Assembly (NCBI GenBank): GCA_024274995.1
Contig: JAJSAA010000196.1
Location: forward strand, 1-12,262
Length of the DNA stretch: 12,262 nucleotides
Direction of reading: 5' to 3'
Source of the DNA: Deltaproteobacteria bacterium
Lineage (GTDB): Bacteria > Desulfobacterota > Desulfobulbia > Desulfobulbales > VMSU01
The notes beneath the pieces were generated by a model. The model did not search any database, had not been told where the DNA came from, and was given only the letters and a program-made list of their open reading frames with translations. The position numbers were made by a program, and so were the translations under genes. Of this stretch, positions 1-7,671 are shown one piece after another. How positions within the stretch are numbered: position 1 is the stretch's first letter; every line of letters starts with the position of its first letter.

Positions 1-8
1 ATATAGAT

Positions 9-416
9 ATGAAGACAATAATTCCAATTCTTTTAGTTATCTTTTTATATCCGGTTCAGGCCCTGGCAATTCACAACGATGTTAACAAGACTAAATGTCT
101 TGACTGCCATGTTACCCTGCCTTTTGACCGTGCCGACCTGGCCTACACCGCCCAGGTTGGGGATGTGTGTCGTAAATGCCACAAAAAATTTCCCTGCAAT
201 GATAATAATAAACAATTCGCCCATCCCATGAATGTTAAACCCAGTATGAACATTCCCGTTGATATGCCTCTTGACGCTGAGGGCCGCCTGACCTGTATAA
301 CCTGTCATTCCTATCATGCCGAGTTCTGGGATGCTGAATACAGCAGTAAATTCTTATTGCGGCGTCCCAGGGGAATCAGGCTCTGTTCCACCTGTCACAA
401 AAAATTCAAAAAATAA
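9..416 (+). CDS. Exported tetraheme c-type cytochrome (doubled CXXCH type)
   Basis: The 135-residue protein begins with a signal peptide: a Lys at position 3, a hydrophobic stretch to about residue 17, and likely cleavage after VQALA at residue 20. The mature part has four CxxCH heme-attachment motifs, at residues 30-34, 54-58, 96-100 and 126-130. Further histidines at 72 and 103 could be axial ligands. The stretch HPMNVKPSM followed by LTCITCHSYH resembles the doubled-CXXCH family of small periplasmic multiheme cytochromes. The expected role is periplasmic electron transfer; the partner cannot be told from sequence. Only eight bases precede the start, so its promoter and ribosome site lie outside the window. 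A second tetraheme cytochrome follows 89 bases downstream, and the two may work together. Confidence 0.88.
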   Translation: MKTIIPILLVIFLYPVQALAIHNDVNKTKCLDCHVTLPFDRADLAYTAQVGDVCRKCHKKFPCNDNNKQFAHPMNVKPSMNIPVDMPLDAEGRLTCITCHSYHAEFWDAEYSSKFLLRRPRGIRLCSTCHKKFKK

Positions 417-418
417 TA

Positions 419-447
419 TTGACAAAAATCGACCCAGGGAATAAAAA
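419..447 (+). promoter_or_regulatory. Candidate sigma-70 promoter for the second cytochrome
   Basis: A perfect TTGACA at 419-424 is followed, after a 17-base spacer, by TAAAAA at 442-447 (4 of 6 to TATAAT). This predicts a start near 454 and a leader of about 50 bases. A second perfect TATAAT at 478-483 has no good -35 and would leave a very short leader. A 6-bp inverted repeat (TGAATG/CATTCA, 458-475) lies in the predicted leader. The second cytochrome may therefore be transcribed independently of the first. This is a motif match only. Confidence 0.4.
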
Positions 448-505
448 ACACCATGGCTGAATGAATAGGCATTCATCTATAATTTTAAAACCAAGGAGAA
501 ATACT

Positions 506-913
506 ATGCTGAAAAAATCATTAACTGTTGCCATGGTTGGTACCCTGATGTTTTGTTTTGCCATGATTAGTGCCGGGATATCCTTTGCCCAGAGTACCGG
601 CCCTGCTACCATAGTCCTGAAAACCGCCAGAGCCAGAAAACCTGCCTTCTTTCCGCATCATAAACATCAGTCCTTTCTTAAATGCTCCGTATGTCATCAC
701 ACCATGACTGCTGACGGCAAGCAAGGCCCTTATGTTGCTGGTCAGGAAAAAGCTTGTACCACCTGTCACAATAAATCCTTTCCCAACAAGAAATTAAACG
801 GCTTCCGGAAAGTTGGTCACGCCCGTTGTCGTACATGTCATAAAAAGATGAAGAAAGAGGGTAAGCCCGCCCCGACGAAATGTAGTGGATGTCATCGTAA
901 GGGTCTTAAATAA
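506..913 (+). CDS. Exported tetraheme cytochrome, class III (c3-like)
   Basis: The ATG at 506 was chosen because AAGGAG (493-498) sits at ideal spacing and it opens a classical signal peptide: MLKK, then a hydrophobic core, with probable cleavage after SFA at residue 28. The ATG at 461 in the same frame has no comparable ribosome site and would put charged residues before the signal. The 135-residue product has four CxxCH motifs at residues 60-64, 84-88, 108-112 and 126-130. Histidines at 51, 52, 54, 65 and 105 can supply the sixth ligands. The HHKHQ block just before the first heme and the KC-x2-CHH start are typical of small class III cytochromes c3. The tail is very lysine-rich, giving a basic protein suited to docking with acidic partners. 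A periplasmic electron carrier, for example for hydrogenase or formate dehydrogenase, is the family expectation; the actual partner is unknown. Confidence 0.88.
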   Translation: MLKKSLTVAMVGTLMFCFAMISAGISFAQSTGPATIVLKTARARKPAFFPHHKHQSFLKCSVCHHTMTADGKQGPYVAGQEKACTTCHNKSFPNKKLNGFRKVGHARCRTCHKKMKKEGKPAPTKCSGCHRKGLK

Positions 914-940
914 TTCCCAACGATTATCTGATTCAGTTTG

Positions 941-979
941 AAAAAGGCTGCAACCTGAAAAGGGTTGTGGCCTTTTTTT
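941..979 (+). terminator. Rho-independent terminator after the cytochromes
   Basis: AAGGCTGCAACC pairs with GGTTGTGGCCTT as a 12-bp stem with two G-T wobbles and a 7-base loop, followed directly by a run of seven T. It lies 28 bases after the cytochrome stop and only 21 bases before the PBP1A start, so it may also act as an attenuator in the PBP1A leader. Confidence 0.85.
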
Positions 980-1000
980 ATCTGCTTATGCCAGATTAAA

Positions 1001-2998
1001 ATGCCAGCCACCAGCAGAAAAAAAATATCTAAGCGTTGTTCGTCTCAGCCGTGGCGCTGGAACCACATTCACCTGAGCGTCTTTTTGCTCGCTATATGCC
1101 TTTTACTCTCCGCTCTGATCACCGTTAGTCTTTATGCTCTGATTGCCCTTCATATTCCCGATATTTCGTCCCTGAGCCGTTATAATCCACCAGCTACCAC
1201 CATTATTTTTGACAAGGACGGCCGGGAGATTGGCTCTGCCTATCTAATCAATCGGCGTCTAAAGACCTTGAAAGAGCTGCCGCCTTTATTACCCAAGGCC
1301 TTTATAGCTGCCGAGGATGCCCGCTTCTACAGCCATCCAGGGGTAGATGGCTGGTCAATTCTCCGCGCCCTTGTCCATAATATAAGGTCAGGCGGGCGGG
1401 GGCAGGGCGGCAGTACCATCACCCAGCAGGTGGCCCGCGCCCTCTTGTTGTCACCGGAAAAAACCTATAGCCGGAAATTAAAGGAGGCTATCCTGGCCTA
1501 CCGCATGGATAAGGCCCTTGGCAAGAATGAGATACTGCATATCTACCTCAACCAGATTTATCTCGGTGAACGTTCCTATGGGGTGGGGGCGGCGGCCATG
1601 ACCTATTTTCATAAACCGGTGGCAAAACTTAATCTGGCCGAAATAAGTATTTTGGCCGGTTTGCCGCAGGCTCCCAGCAGTTATTCACCTCTGGCCCATT
1701 TCCACAAGGCTAAAATACGTCAGGCCTATGTCCTGAACCGGATGGCAGAAGACGGCTATATTACGGATCAGGAAGCCCGAAAAGCCTTTGCTGCCCCTCT
1801 ATCATTGCGGCCCGCTAATAACCAACGGGTTAAGGCCGCTTATTTTGTCCAGGATATAAAAAATTATATTAAAAAAAGATATGGAGACCTGTTGACCACT
1901 GGCGGGCTGCGGGTTTACACCAGCCTGGATTCAAACTTGCAGAATGAGGCGGTAACGACCCTGCGCCGCAGCCTGAATCAGCTTACAATCAGGCAGAACA
2001 TGTCATCCGCCCCTCTCCAGGGCGCCCTTATTGCCATTGATAACCGGGGGATGGTCAGGGCTCTCGTGGGAGGTAATAATTTTCAGGCCAGTCAATTTGA
2101 TCGGGCCACCCAGGCGAGACGGCAGCCAGGTTCAGCCTTTAAGCCCATTATTTACGCTGCCGCTCTGGAGGCGGGCTTTGCCCCTAATTCTATTATTGAT
2201 GATGCGCCCGTTGAGTATAAGGATAAAAATGGCATCTGGCGGCCCAAAAATTTCAGCGGCCGCTTCTTTGGCCCCACCACCCTGCGTAATGGCCTGATTC
2301 ATTCCCGTAATATTGTGGCCATTAAGCTTCTGCAGGAAGTGGGAATGAAACGAACCATCAGGCTTGCCAGGAGTATGGGAATCAAGTCGCCTTTAAAGGC
2401 AAATCTTTCCCTGGCCCTTGGCTCATCGGCGGTCTCTCTGATGGAACTAACCAATGCCTACCGGGTATTCGCCCAGGCGGGTAAATTTCAACCGCCGATA
2501 TTTATCAGCAAAATCATAGACCGCCATGGCAACATCTTGGAGCAGAATCATCCCCGGAGCCGACAGGTGATGAGCCCTGAAACCGCCTTCCAGATGGTCA
2601 AGCTCATGCAGGGAGTAATTAAGGATGGCACCGGGCATTTGGCCCGGGGCATACCATATGCCGCTGGCAAGACTGGAACCACCAATCATAATATGGATGC
2701 CTGGTTCATTGGCTTTACCCCAAGATTATGCGCCGGGGTATGGGTTGGACACGATAGATACAAATCCTTAGGACCTGGGGGAACAGGAGGGCGAACCGCA
2801 GCCCCCATCTGGCATGATTTCATGAAAAAGGCCGTCGGCTATGGTTCAACCGCCGACTTCAAGGCTCCGTCCGGTATTACCTTTATCCCCGTTGACCGCC
2901 AGACAGGCAATTTCGAATATCTTGACCCAAACCACGCCCTCTGGGAGGCCTTCAAAAAGAAAAACATGGCGGCCTGGCAGCACCGGGATCGTCAGTAG
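1001..2998 (+). CDS. mrcA: Bifunctional penicillin-binding protein 1A (class A PBP)
   Basis: This 665-residue inner-membrane enzyme polymerises lipid II into glycan strands and cross-links the peptides in the periplasm. A basic cytoplasmic N-terminus leads into one membrane segment at about residues 27-52. The GT51 glycosyltransferase domain shows EDARFYSHPG (catalytic Glu about 105), GGSTITQQ, RKLKEAI and KNEILHIYLNQIYLG. The transpeptidase domain shows SAFK (nucleophile Ser about 378, Lys 381), SRN (435-437) and KTGT (557-560). At 665 residues it is much shorter than the E. coli enzyme of about 850, with little room for the OB-fold insert between the domains. I chose the ATG at 1001. An upstream TTG at 965 is in frame, but it would place the terminator T-run inside the gene, and there is an in-frame stop at 956. 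No good Shine-Dalgarno sequence precedes 1001. The gene is convergent with the AcuB-like gene, and no clear terminator is seen between them. Confidence 0.93.
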   Translation: MPATSRKKISKRCSSQPWRWNHIHLSVFLLAICLLLSALITVSLYALIALHIPDISSLSRYNPPATTIIFDKDGREIGSAYLINRRLKTLKELPPLLPKAFIAAEDARFYSHPGVDGWSILRALVHNIRSGGRGQGGSTITQQVARALLLSPEKTYSRKLKEAILAYRMDKALGKNEILHIYLNQIYLGERSYGVGAAAMTYFHKPVAKLNLAEISILAGLPQAPSSYSPLAHFHKAKIRQAYVLNRMAEDGYITDQEARKAFAAPLSLRPANNQRVKAAYFVQDIKNYIKKRYGDLLTTGGLRVYTSLDSNLQNEAVTTLRRSLNQLTIRQNMSSAPLQGALIAIDNRGMVRALVGGNNFQASQFDRATQARRQPGSAFKPIIYAAALEAGFAPNSIIDDAPVEYKDKNGIWRPKNFSGRFFGPTTLRNGLIHSRNIVAIKLLQEVGMKRTIRLARSMGIKSPLKANLSLALGSSAVSLMELTNAYRVFAQAGKFQPPIFISKIIDRHGNILEQNHPRSRQVMSPETAFQMVKLMQGVIKDGTGHLARGIPYAAGKTGTTNHNMDAWFIGFTPRLCAGVWVGHDRYKSLGPGGTGGRTAAPIWHDFMKKAVGYGSTADFKAPSGITFIPVDRQTGNFEYLDPNHALWEAFKKKNMAAWQHRDRQ

Positions 2999-3110
2999 CA
3001 CTAATCCGGTTATATACAGCCTTAAGCCTGGCAGGTGGTTTCAGGCTACACCCCATGGAGTCTCAAACGAACAGGGCGCAACCATAAAAATGCATACACC
3101 ATGAAGATTA

Positions 3111-3797
3111 TTAATGACTGCTTTTATGAGGTAATTGTTCCAAATCGTCAGTTGCCGTAAAGACAAGTTCAAATTTATCAGACAAAATTTTGGTTAGTTC
3201 GTCCGGCTTCATATCTTTAGCAACTGTTACCCGAATCGCTACCTGTTTCATACCGTCCCCGGCGTCTTCATAGGAGGTCAGGATACTTATAAGTCGGGAG
3301 TTGTTTTCCCGTAACACCTTTACCAGCTCCGTAACCGAGCCCGGCGCGTCGGGGAGATTAAAAACATATTGAATGGCACCGTCTTTAATACCGGTGGCGT
3401 GGATAAAGCCAAGTAGAACGTCTGTTTCGCTGAGCAGACCAATAATCTGCCCGGCATCATCTAAAACCGGAATCCCGGATATTTTGTTATCTAACATGAT
3501 TAAGGCCGCCTTTTCCAGGGAATCGGTGCCGTGCATGATAATGGGATCATTGGTCATAACGTCCTTGACCTTCATCTCGGAGAGCAGATAATATAATTCA
3601 TGAATATCTAATGAGGTGGTTTTGGAAGGAGAGGCATCTTTTACATCGCGATCCGAGATAATCCCCACCAGCTTGCCATGGGAGACCACCGGCAGTTTTC
3701 GTATATTATTTTCCTTCATAACCCTGGTTGCCCGCATTAATGAGGTGTTTTCATCGACGGTAAGAACATCCTTGGCCATCCAATCCTTAATTAACAT
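3111..3797 (-). CDS. CBS-CBS-ACT domain protein, AcuB-like
   Basis: The 228-residue soluble protein has two CBS motifs (about residues 1-60 and 75-135), each with the typical MT/MAKDV-V opening and a GIISDRDV or GLLSETDV close. An ACT domain follows at about 145-215, with the DAPGSVTELVKVLRENN signature. CBS pairs bind adenine nucleotides and ACT domains bind small ligands such as amino acids, so a sensor or regulator role is expected; the ligand and target are not visible. This layout matches the AcuB family, named for acetoin utilisation in Bacillus, but no acetoin genes are nearby, so I give no symbol. The frame stays open to 3854, but the start at 3797 is preceded by an AGGGAGA ribosome site (complement of 3803-3809). 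A promoter and a leader hairpin lie upstream. Confidence 0.85.
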   Translation of the reverse strand: MLIKDWMAKDVLTVDENTSLMRATRVMKENNIRKLPVVSHGKLVGIISDRDVKDASPSKTTSLDIHELYYLLSEMKVKDVMTNDPIIMHGTDSLEKAALIMLDNKISGIPVLDDAGQIIGLLSETDVLLGFIHATGIKDGAIQYVFNLPDAPGSVTELVKVLRENNSRLISILTSYEDAGDGMKQVAIRVTVAKDMKPDELTKILSDKFELVFTATDDLEQLPHKSSH

Positions 3798-3824
3798 TAT
3801 ATTCTCCCTAAGAGTTTTAAGCTG

Positions 3825-3848
3825 TTGGTAGGTGCAAATACCCACCAA
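3825..3848 (-). promoter_or_regulatory. Leader hairpin upstream of the AcuB-like gene
   Basis: TTGGTAGGT and ACCCACCAA form a 9-bp stem with one mismatch around a 6-base loop. The hairpin lies about 28 bases before the start codon, inside the transcript predicted from the promoter at 3897-3925. It is not followed by a T-run on the coding strand, so a terminator is unlikely. A role in mRNA stability or translation control is possible but unproven. Confidence 0.3.
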
Positions 3849-3889
3849 TTTCATAATTTTGGTCTCAGCCCGAACTTTTCCAAGCTATA

Positions 3890-3908
3890 TTATCTTATTT
3901 TAAGATAA
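3890..3908. promoter_or_regulatory. Inverted repeat overlapping a -10 element
   Basis: TTATCTTA-TTT-TAAGATAA is a perfect 8-bp inverted repeat with a 3-base centre. It covers the predicted -10 box and start site of the AcuB-like promoter, which is where a repressor would bind. The regulator is unknown. Confidence 0.4.
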
Positions 3909-3925
3909 AGTACTTTTTCTGGCAA
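3897..3925 (-). promoter_or_regulatory. Candidate sigma-70 promoter of the AcuB-like gene
   Basis: Read on the minus strand, TTGCCA (3925-3920, 5 of 6) is followed by a 17-base spacer and TAAAAT (3902-3897, 5 of 6). The predicted start is near 3890, giving a leader of about 93 bases that includes the 3825-3848 hairpin. Confidence 0.5.
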
Positions 3926-4104
3926 GATGTGATTAAATCTCAACGGGAAAAATATTGCCTTTTCATACCGCTAAGGTTACAAAACGGCAGAGAATACCAA
4001 CAACAGTTAACCATGTTGCGCCCCGGTTGCTAAGGTCTGGCACCTCTCCTCGGCCAAACTACGGGGGTTATAATGCTCGTTAATAAAATAATCGTTTCCT
4101 TCAT

Positions 4105-6018
4105 ATGCGCCCTCTATCCGATAGCTTACTGAATGATATTCTCGATTTTCTGCGAGGAGAGCAGGATTTTGTTTTTCTGGAAACCAGCAAGGTGTCGGAG
4201 GAGAATTATACCAGCCTTATTTTCAGTCGGCCGCTTAAATATATAAATTATACCGCGGGCGCTCAAGGCCCGGCCAATTTTTTTGCCGAACTGGAGAACT
4301 ACCGCCAGCGGGGATATTTTCTGGCTGGACGGCTGGACTATGAATTTGGTCTTGAGTTGGAGCCCGCCCTGCGGGGGGTGGGGCGCCAGATAGAGGGAGG
4401 TAAAATACTGGCCAGCTTTGGAGTATTTGAAGCGCCGATAACCTATGATCATCGGCAGGGCGAATTCAGTCGTCCCTTGCCGGTTGTCAGCCAGCGGCAA
4501 AGGACGCGGAAGGGCTTTCGAATTAGCAATCTGCGGCCCAGTATGACTCATGAACATTTTATACGGGCTCTGCGGGCCATAAAAAATTATATCCTGAGCG
4601 GTGACACCTATCAGGTTAATTTCACTCTGAAATATCTCTTTGATTTTGCCGGTGACCCCGATGCCTTATACCGGCGGCTACGCCTTAACCAGCCGGTGGC
4701 CTACAGCGCTTATATAAAGGCTGGCGATCAGCGGCTGCTCTCCTTTTCACCGGAGCTTTTTTTTGGTAAAAAAGGCCGAAAGTGTGTGGTTAAGCCCATG
4801 AAGGGCACTATGCCCAGGGGGCACGGACTCCAGGAAGACCAATCTCTGGCTCGATTTCTAACTGCGGACAGTAAAAATCGCAGCGAGAATGTGATGATTG
4901 TCGATCTGCTTCGTAACGATTTAGGCCGCCTGTGCGAGCCTGGCTCGGTGCGGACAACCGCCATGTTTGAAGTGGAAACCTTTACTACCCTGCACCAGAT
5001 GACCAGTACCGTAGAAGGCACTCTGCGCCGTCACACCAGTCTCCAGGAGTTGTTTAAGGCCCTTTTTCCCTGTGGTTCTGTGACCGGAGCTCCTAAAATC
5101 AGAACCATGGAGATTATTAACGAACTCGAAGTCGGGGAGCGTGGCACCTATACCGGCGCTCTGGGCTTTATCGCCCCTGATGGTGAAGCACTGTTCAATG
5201 TTCCCATCCGCACCATTGTCCTCGGTAACGGCCGGGGAGAAATGGGAATCGGGGCCGGAATCACCCATGGTTCTAAGCCCCAGGATGAATGGCGGGAGAC
5301 TCTGCTCAAGGGGAAATTTTTAAGTAATTCGCACCCGGATTTTCAGCTCATCGAAACCATCCTCTGGCAGGCCAAAGACGGTTTTTGGTTCCTTGATCAC
5401 CATCTGCAAAGACTGCACACCAGTGCCCTTTATTTTTCTTATCCCCTGGATCTCCACCGGCTCCGTCAGCGCCTGCTGGCCATGGCCGATAACTGGGCCG
5501 CCTTGCCGCCCAATCGGCGCTTACGTGTTCTTCTCTTCCGGGACGGCCATATTGATATTACGGCAGTGGAATGCGGGCCGTCGGCGGGGTTATCTCTCTC
5601 AAGGCTTAATTTGGTTAGGGGCGGCTCGAAACAAAATCTTCTGCCGCTTATAGAAATAAGCCCCCAAAAAACCGATTCCAGCAATATCTATCTCTATCAC
5701 AAGACCACCCTGCGTGAGTTGTATAATAAAGAGCGCCAGAGGGCCGGGCGGGATGGTCTTTATGAAATAATTTTCTGTAACGAACGACAGGAAATAACTG
5801 AGGGCACCATCAGCAATATAATTATCCGCCGTCAGGGCCGCTTCCTTACCCCGTCCATTGAATGCGGCCTGTTGCCCGGCATTGGGCGGCAGGTGCTCAT
5901 CGAAGGGCGGCAGATATGGGAAGAGGTGCTGACCCCGGCCGATCTCTATGCCGCCGAAGCTATTTATTTTCTAAACTCTGTCCGGGGCCTGGTGGAAGTC
6001 AGGCTTGCAGCTCCTTAA
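4105..6018 (+). CDS. pabB: Fused aminodeoxychorismate synthase I / aminodeoxychorismate lyase
   Basis: The 637-residue protein joins two consecutive steps of p-aminobenzoate (folate) synthesis. Residues 1 to about 405 are the PabB chorismate-binding half, with KPMKGTMPRG at about 230-239 and CGSVTGAPK at about 323-331. The Lys in the P-x-K-G-T motif is typical of PabB, where anthranilate synthase TrpE has Ala, so TrpE is unlikely. The remainder, about 415-637, is a class IV PLP-dependent fold as in PabC. It shows YHKTTLRELY, with the likely PLP lysine at 533, and EITEGTISNI with Glu 566. The expected reactions are chorismate plus ammonia to 4-amino-4-deoxychorismate, then release of pyruvate to leave PABA. 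The glutaminase subunit PabA is not in the window and would act in trans. The 3' end overlaps the convergent nnr gene by 20 bases. Confidence 0.92.
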   Translation: MRPLSDSLLNDILDFLRGEQDFVFLETSKVSEENYTSLIFSRPLKYINYTAGAQGPANFFAELENYRQRGYFLAGRLDYEFGLELEPALRGVGRQIEGGKILASFGVFEAPITYDHRQGEFSRPLPVVSQRQRTRKGFRISNLRPSMTHEHFIRALRAIKNYILSGDTYQVNFTLKYLFDFAGDPDALYRRLRLNQPVAYSAYIKAGDQRLLSFSPELFFGKKGRKCVVKPMKGTMPRGHGLQEDQSLARFLTADSKNRSENVMIVDLLRNDLGRLCEPGSVRTTAMFEVETFTTLHQMTSTVEGTLRRHTSLQELFKALFPCGSVTGAPKIRTMEIINELEVGERGTYTGALGFIAPDGEALFNVPIRTIVLGNGRGEMGIGAGITHGSKPQDEWRETLLKGKFLSNSHPDFQLIETILWQAKDGFWFLDHHLQRLHTSALYFSYPLDLHRLRQRLLAMADNWAALPPNRRLRVLLFRDGHIDITAVECGPSAGLSLSRLNLVRGGSKQNLLPLIEISPQKTDSSNIYLYHKTTLRELYNKERQRAGRDGLYEIIFCNERQEITEGTISNIIIRRQGRFLTPSIECGLLPGIGRQVLIEGRQIWEEVLTPADLYAAEAIYFLNSVRGLVEVRLAAP

Positions 6019-7534
6019 GGGTCAGGGGCACCTCATCAGCCACCTCTGAGGCCAGAAAACCGGCCGGGGCCTGCTGGGCCAGGCGGTCAGCGGCCCGGCC
6101 ATGAATATAAACTCCGAGGCGGGCCGCGTCCCAGGCCGAAAGCCCCTGGGCCAGCAGACCGCCGATAATTCCGGAGAGGACATCACCCATACCGCCGGCC
6201 GCCATACCGGGATTACCGCTGGAGTTGATGGCCGCCATTCCTTGCGGATGGGCAATAATCGTCGCCGCCCCCTTTAAGACCAGAATCACCCCCTGGCGGC
6301 GGGCGAAGGAGAGGGCTGTCTCTAAGCGTTTGGTCTGCAGATCCCGGCTGCTCATCCCGGTGAGACGCGCCATCTCTCCCGGATGCGGAGTCAGCACCCG
6401 CCAGGGCTCGCCAGATCTGGGCCGCAGGTCATCCTTTAAACAATTCAGGCCGTCGGCATCAATCAACATGGGGGTTTCGAGCTCATTATAGAGTTTCACC
6501 ACCAAGTCCCTCGTGGCCGCATCCTGTCCCAGACCCGGCCCCAATACCACGGCTTGCTTACCGCTCAATGCCTGGATAATGGCCGGGTAATCGTCCATGG
6601 TCAAAAAATCATCCCCGCTCAGTGAGAAGGTCATGGCCTCAGCCAATCTGGTTTCATAGATGGTATTCAGAGCCTGCGGACTGCCCATGGTCACCAGGCC
6701 GGGGCCAGTGCGTAAGGCCCCCTGGGCGCAGAGAATTGCGGCTCCCGTCTTGCCGCGGGAGCCGGCCAGTACCAGAAGATGACCAAAGCTGCCTTTATGG
6801 GAGTCGGCGGGCCGTTCACCCAGCAGGGCCGAGACTTCGGGCTGCCGCAATAATTCAAGATTAATCCCAGCCCCCTCAACCACCTCGGGCGGAATCCCAA
6901 TATCAACCACCTCCAAGCGGCCAACTAAATCGGCCCCCGGATAAATCACCTGGCCCGGCTTGGCAAGTCCGTAGGTAACGGTAAGTGCCGCCTTGACCCC
7001 TGTCCCCATGACCTGGCCGCTGTCACTGTTCAGGCCGGAAGGTATATCGACCGCCGTCACCGGCCGTTTAGAGTCATTGATCAATCTGATTACCGCCGCG
7101 AACCGGCCGCTGACCTCACGCCGCAGGCCGGTGCCGAAGATGGCGTCTATCACCAACTCGGATTCCCGCAGGGCCGTTTTTAATTCATTCAGGTCATCCG
7201 TCACCTGCTGCAGTTCAATGGGCAGCTTTTCGACAATGCTTAGATTAACCGCTGCGTCGCCGGTCATCTTCGCAGCTGGAACCAGCATAAATACCTTGGG
7301 TACCGCCCCCAATTGATGCAGATAACGGGCAATGACCAGTCCGTCACCGCCATTATTGCCAGGGCCTGTTACGACCACAAACTTTTTACCGTTTAATGGG
7401 CCATGGTGAGCCTGGATAATATCCACCGTACTCCGGCCGGCGTTTTCCATCAGCACCACACCGGGAATGCCGTAATCGTTAATCGCGGCCGCGTCAAGAT
7501 CGCGCATGACTTGGGATGCTGCCAGTTTAATCAT
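5999..7534 (-). CDS. nnr: Bifunctional NAD(P)HX epimerase/dehydratase
   Basis: The 511-residue enzyme repairs hydrated NADH and NADPH. The N-terminal YjeF_N epimerase domain (about 1-215) interconverts the R and S hydrates and shows GPGNNGGDGLVIARYL and VDIPSGLNSDSG. The C-terminal ribokinase-like dehydratase (about 225-505) restores NAD(P)H using ADP (ATP in some eukaryotes). It shows HKGSFGHLLVLAGSRGKTGA, LGPGLGQD, LIDADGLNCL, LTPHPGEMARLTG and NPGMAAGGMGDVLSG. The length and domain order are those of the usual bacterial fusion. The start is supported by AAGGGGG (complement of 7541-7547) a few bases upstream. The gene is convergent with pabBC, and their ends overlap, so there is no room for an ordinary terminator between them. 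It looks like a single-gene unit. Confidence 0.95.
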   Translation of the reverse strand: MIKLAASQVMRDLDAAAINDYGIPGVVLMENAGRSTVDIIQAHHGPLNGKKFVVVTGPGNNGGDGLVIARYLHQLGAVPKVFMLVPAAKMTGDAAVNLSIVEKLPIELQQVTDDLNELKTALRESELVIDAIFGTGLRREVSGRFAAVIRLINDSKRPVTAVDIPSGLNSDSGQVMGTGVKAALTVTYGLAKPGQVIYPGADLVGRLEVVDIGIPPEVVEGAGINLELLRQPEVSALLGERPADSHKGSFGHLLVLAGSRGKTGAAILCAQGALRTGPGLVTMGSPQALNTIYETRLAEAMTFSLSGDDFLTMDDYPAIIQALSGKQAVVLGPGLGQDAATRDLVVKLYNELETPMLIDADGLNCLKDDLRPRSGEPWRVLTPHPGEMARLTGMSSRDLQTKRLETALSFARRQGVILVLKGAATIIAHPQGMAAINSSGNPGMAAGGMGDVLSGIIGGLLAQGLSAWDAARLGVYIHGRAADRLAQQAPAGFLASEVADEVPLTLKELQA

Positions 7535-7608
7535 GGTTGTCCCCCTTAAGGCTAAAGGCTTGAACGGATGAAGATTGGGTGCTGCCGAGCTCTGCCGAGT
7601 CCGTCATA

Positions 7609-7614
7609 ATTATA
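7609..7614 (-). promoter_or_regulatory. Candidate -10 box for nnr
   Basis: The minus strand reads TATAAT here, about 75 bases before the nnr start. No convincing -35 is present at 16-18 bases. Just downstream on the transcript, the octamer CTGCCGAG is repeated directly with a 10-base period (7582-7589 and 7592-7599, as read on the + strand), which could be a binding site. Confidence 0.3.
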
Positions 7615-7644
7615 CAATACCTGCAAGTGAAGATAAAAAAATAT

Positions 7645-7671
7645 TTAAGTTTGTTATTCAAAGTCCGATAT
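7645..7671 (+). promoter_or_regulatory. Sigma-28 (FliA)-type promoter for flgM
   Basis: TTAAGTTT (7645-7652) is followed by exactly 11 bases and TCCGATAT (7664-7671). The enterobacterial FliA consensus is TAAAGTTT-N11-GCCGATAA, so the match is 7 of 8 plus 6 of 8 with perfect spacing. The transcript would begin near 7678, about 94 bases before flgM. Late flagellar control of flgM by the sigma factor it inhibits is well known, which makes the match biologically coherent. Confidence 0.65.

Larger units (their letters stand above)
3798..4104. other. Divergent intergenic region, AcuB-like / pabBC
   Basis: This 307-base stretch has no credible gene. Its left half is AT-rich and holds the leader hairpin, inverted repeat and promoter of the AcuB-like gene. 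Its right half is more GC-rich and contains a perfect TATAAT at 4069-4074, a plausible -10 for pabBC that would give a leader of about 25 bases, but no convincing -35 at the right distance. No clear Shine-Dalgarno sequence precedes the pabBC ATG. Confidence 0.6.

Noticed and set aside
461..505. Upstream in-frame ATG as start of the c3-like cytochrome
   Set aside because: It lacks a ribosome site and spoils the signal peptide; the ATG at 506 has AAGGAG and a clean signal sequence.
988..999. Three-codon ATG...TAA mini-ORF just before the PBP1A start
   Set aside because: It is too short and lacks a ribosome site; expected by chance.
3025..3047. AGCCTG/CAGGCT inverted repeat after the PBP1A gene as terminator
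   Set aside because: It has only a 6-bp stem with an 11-base loop and no T-run.
4038..4052. TGGCAC as the -24 box of a sigma-54 promoter before pabBC
   Set aside because: The -12 TTGC is missing: CTCG stands at the required distance.
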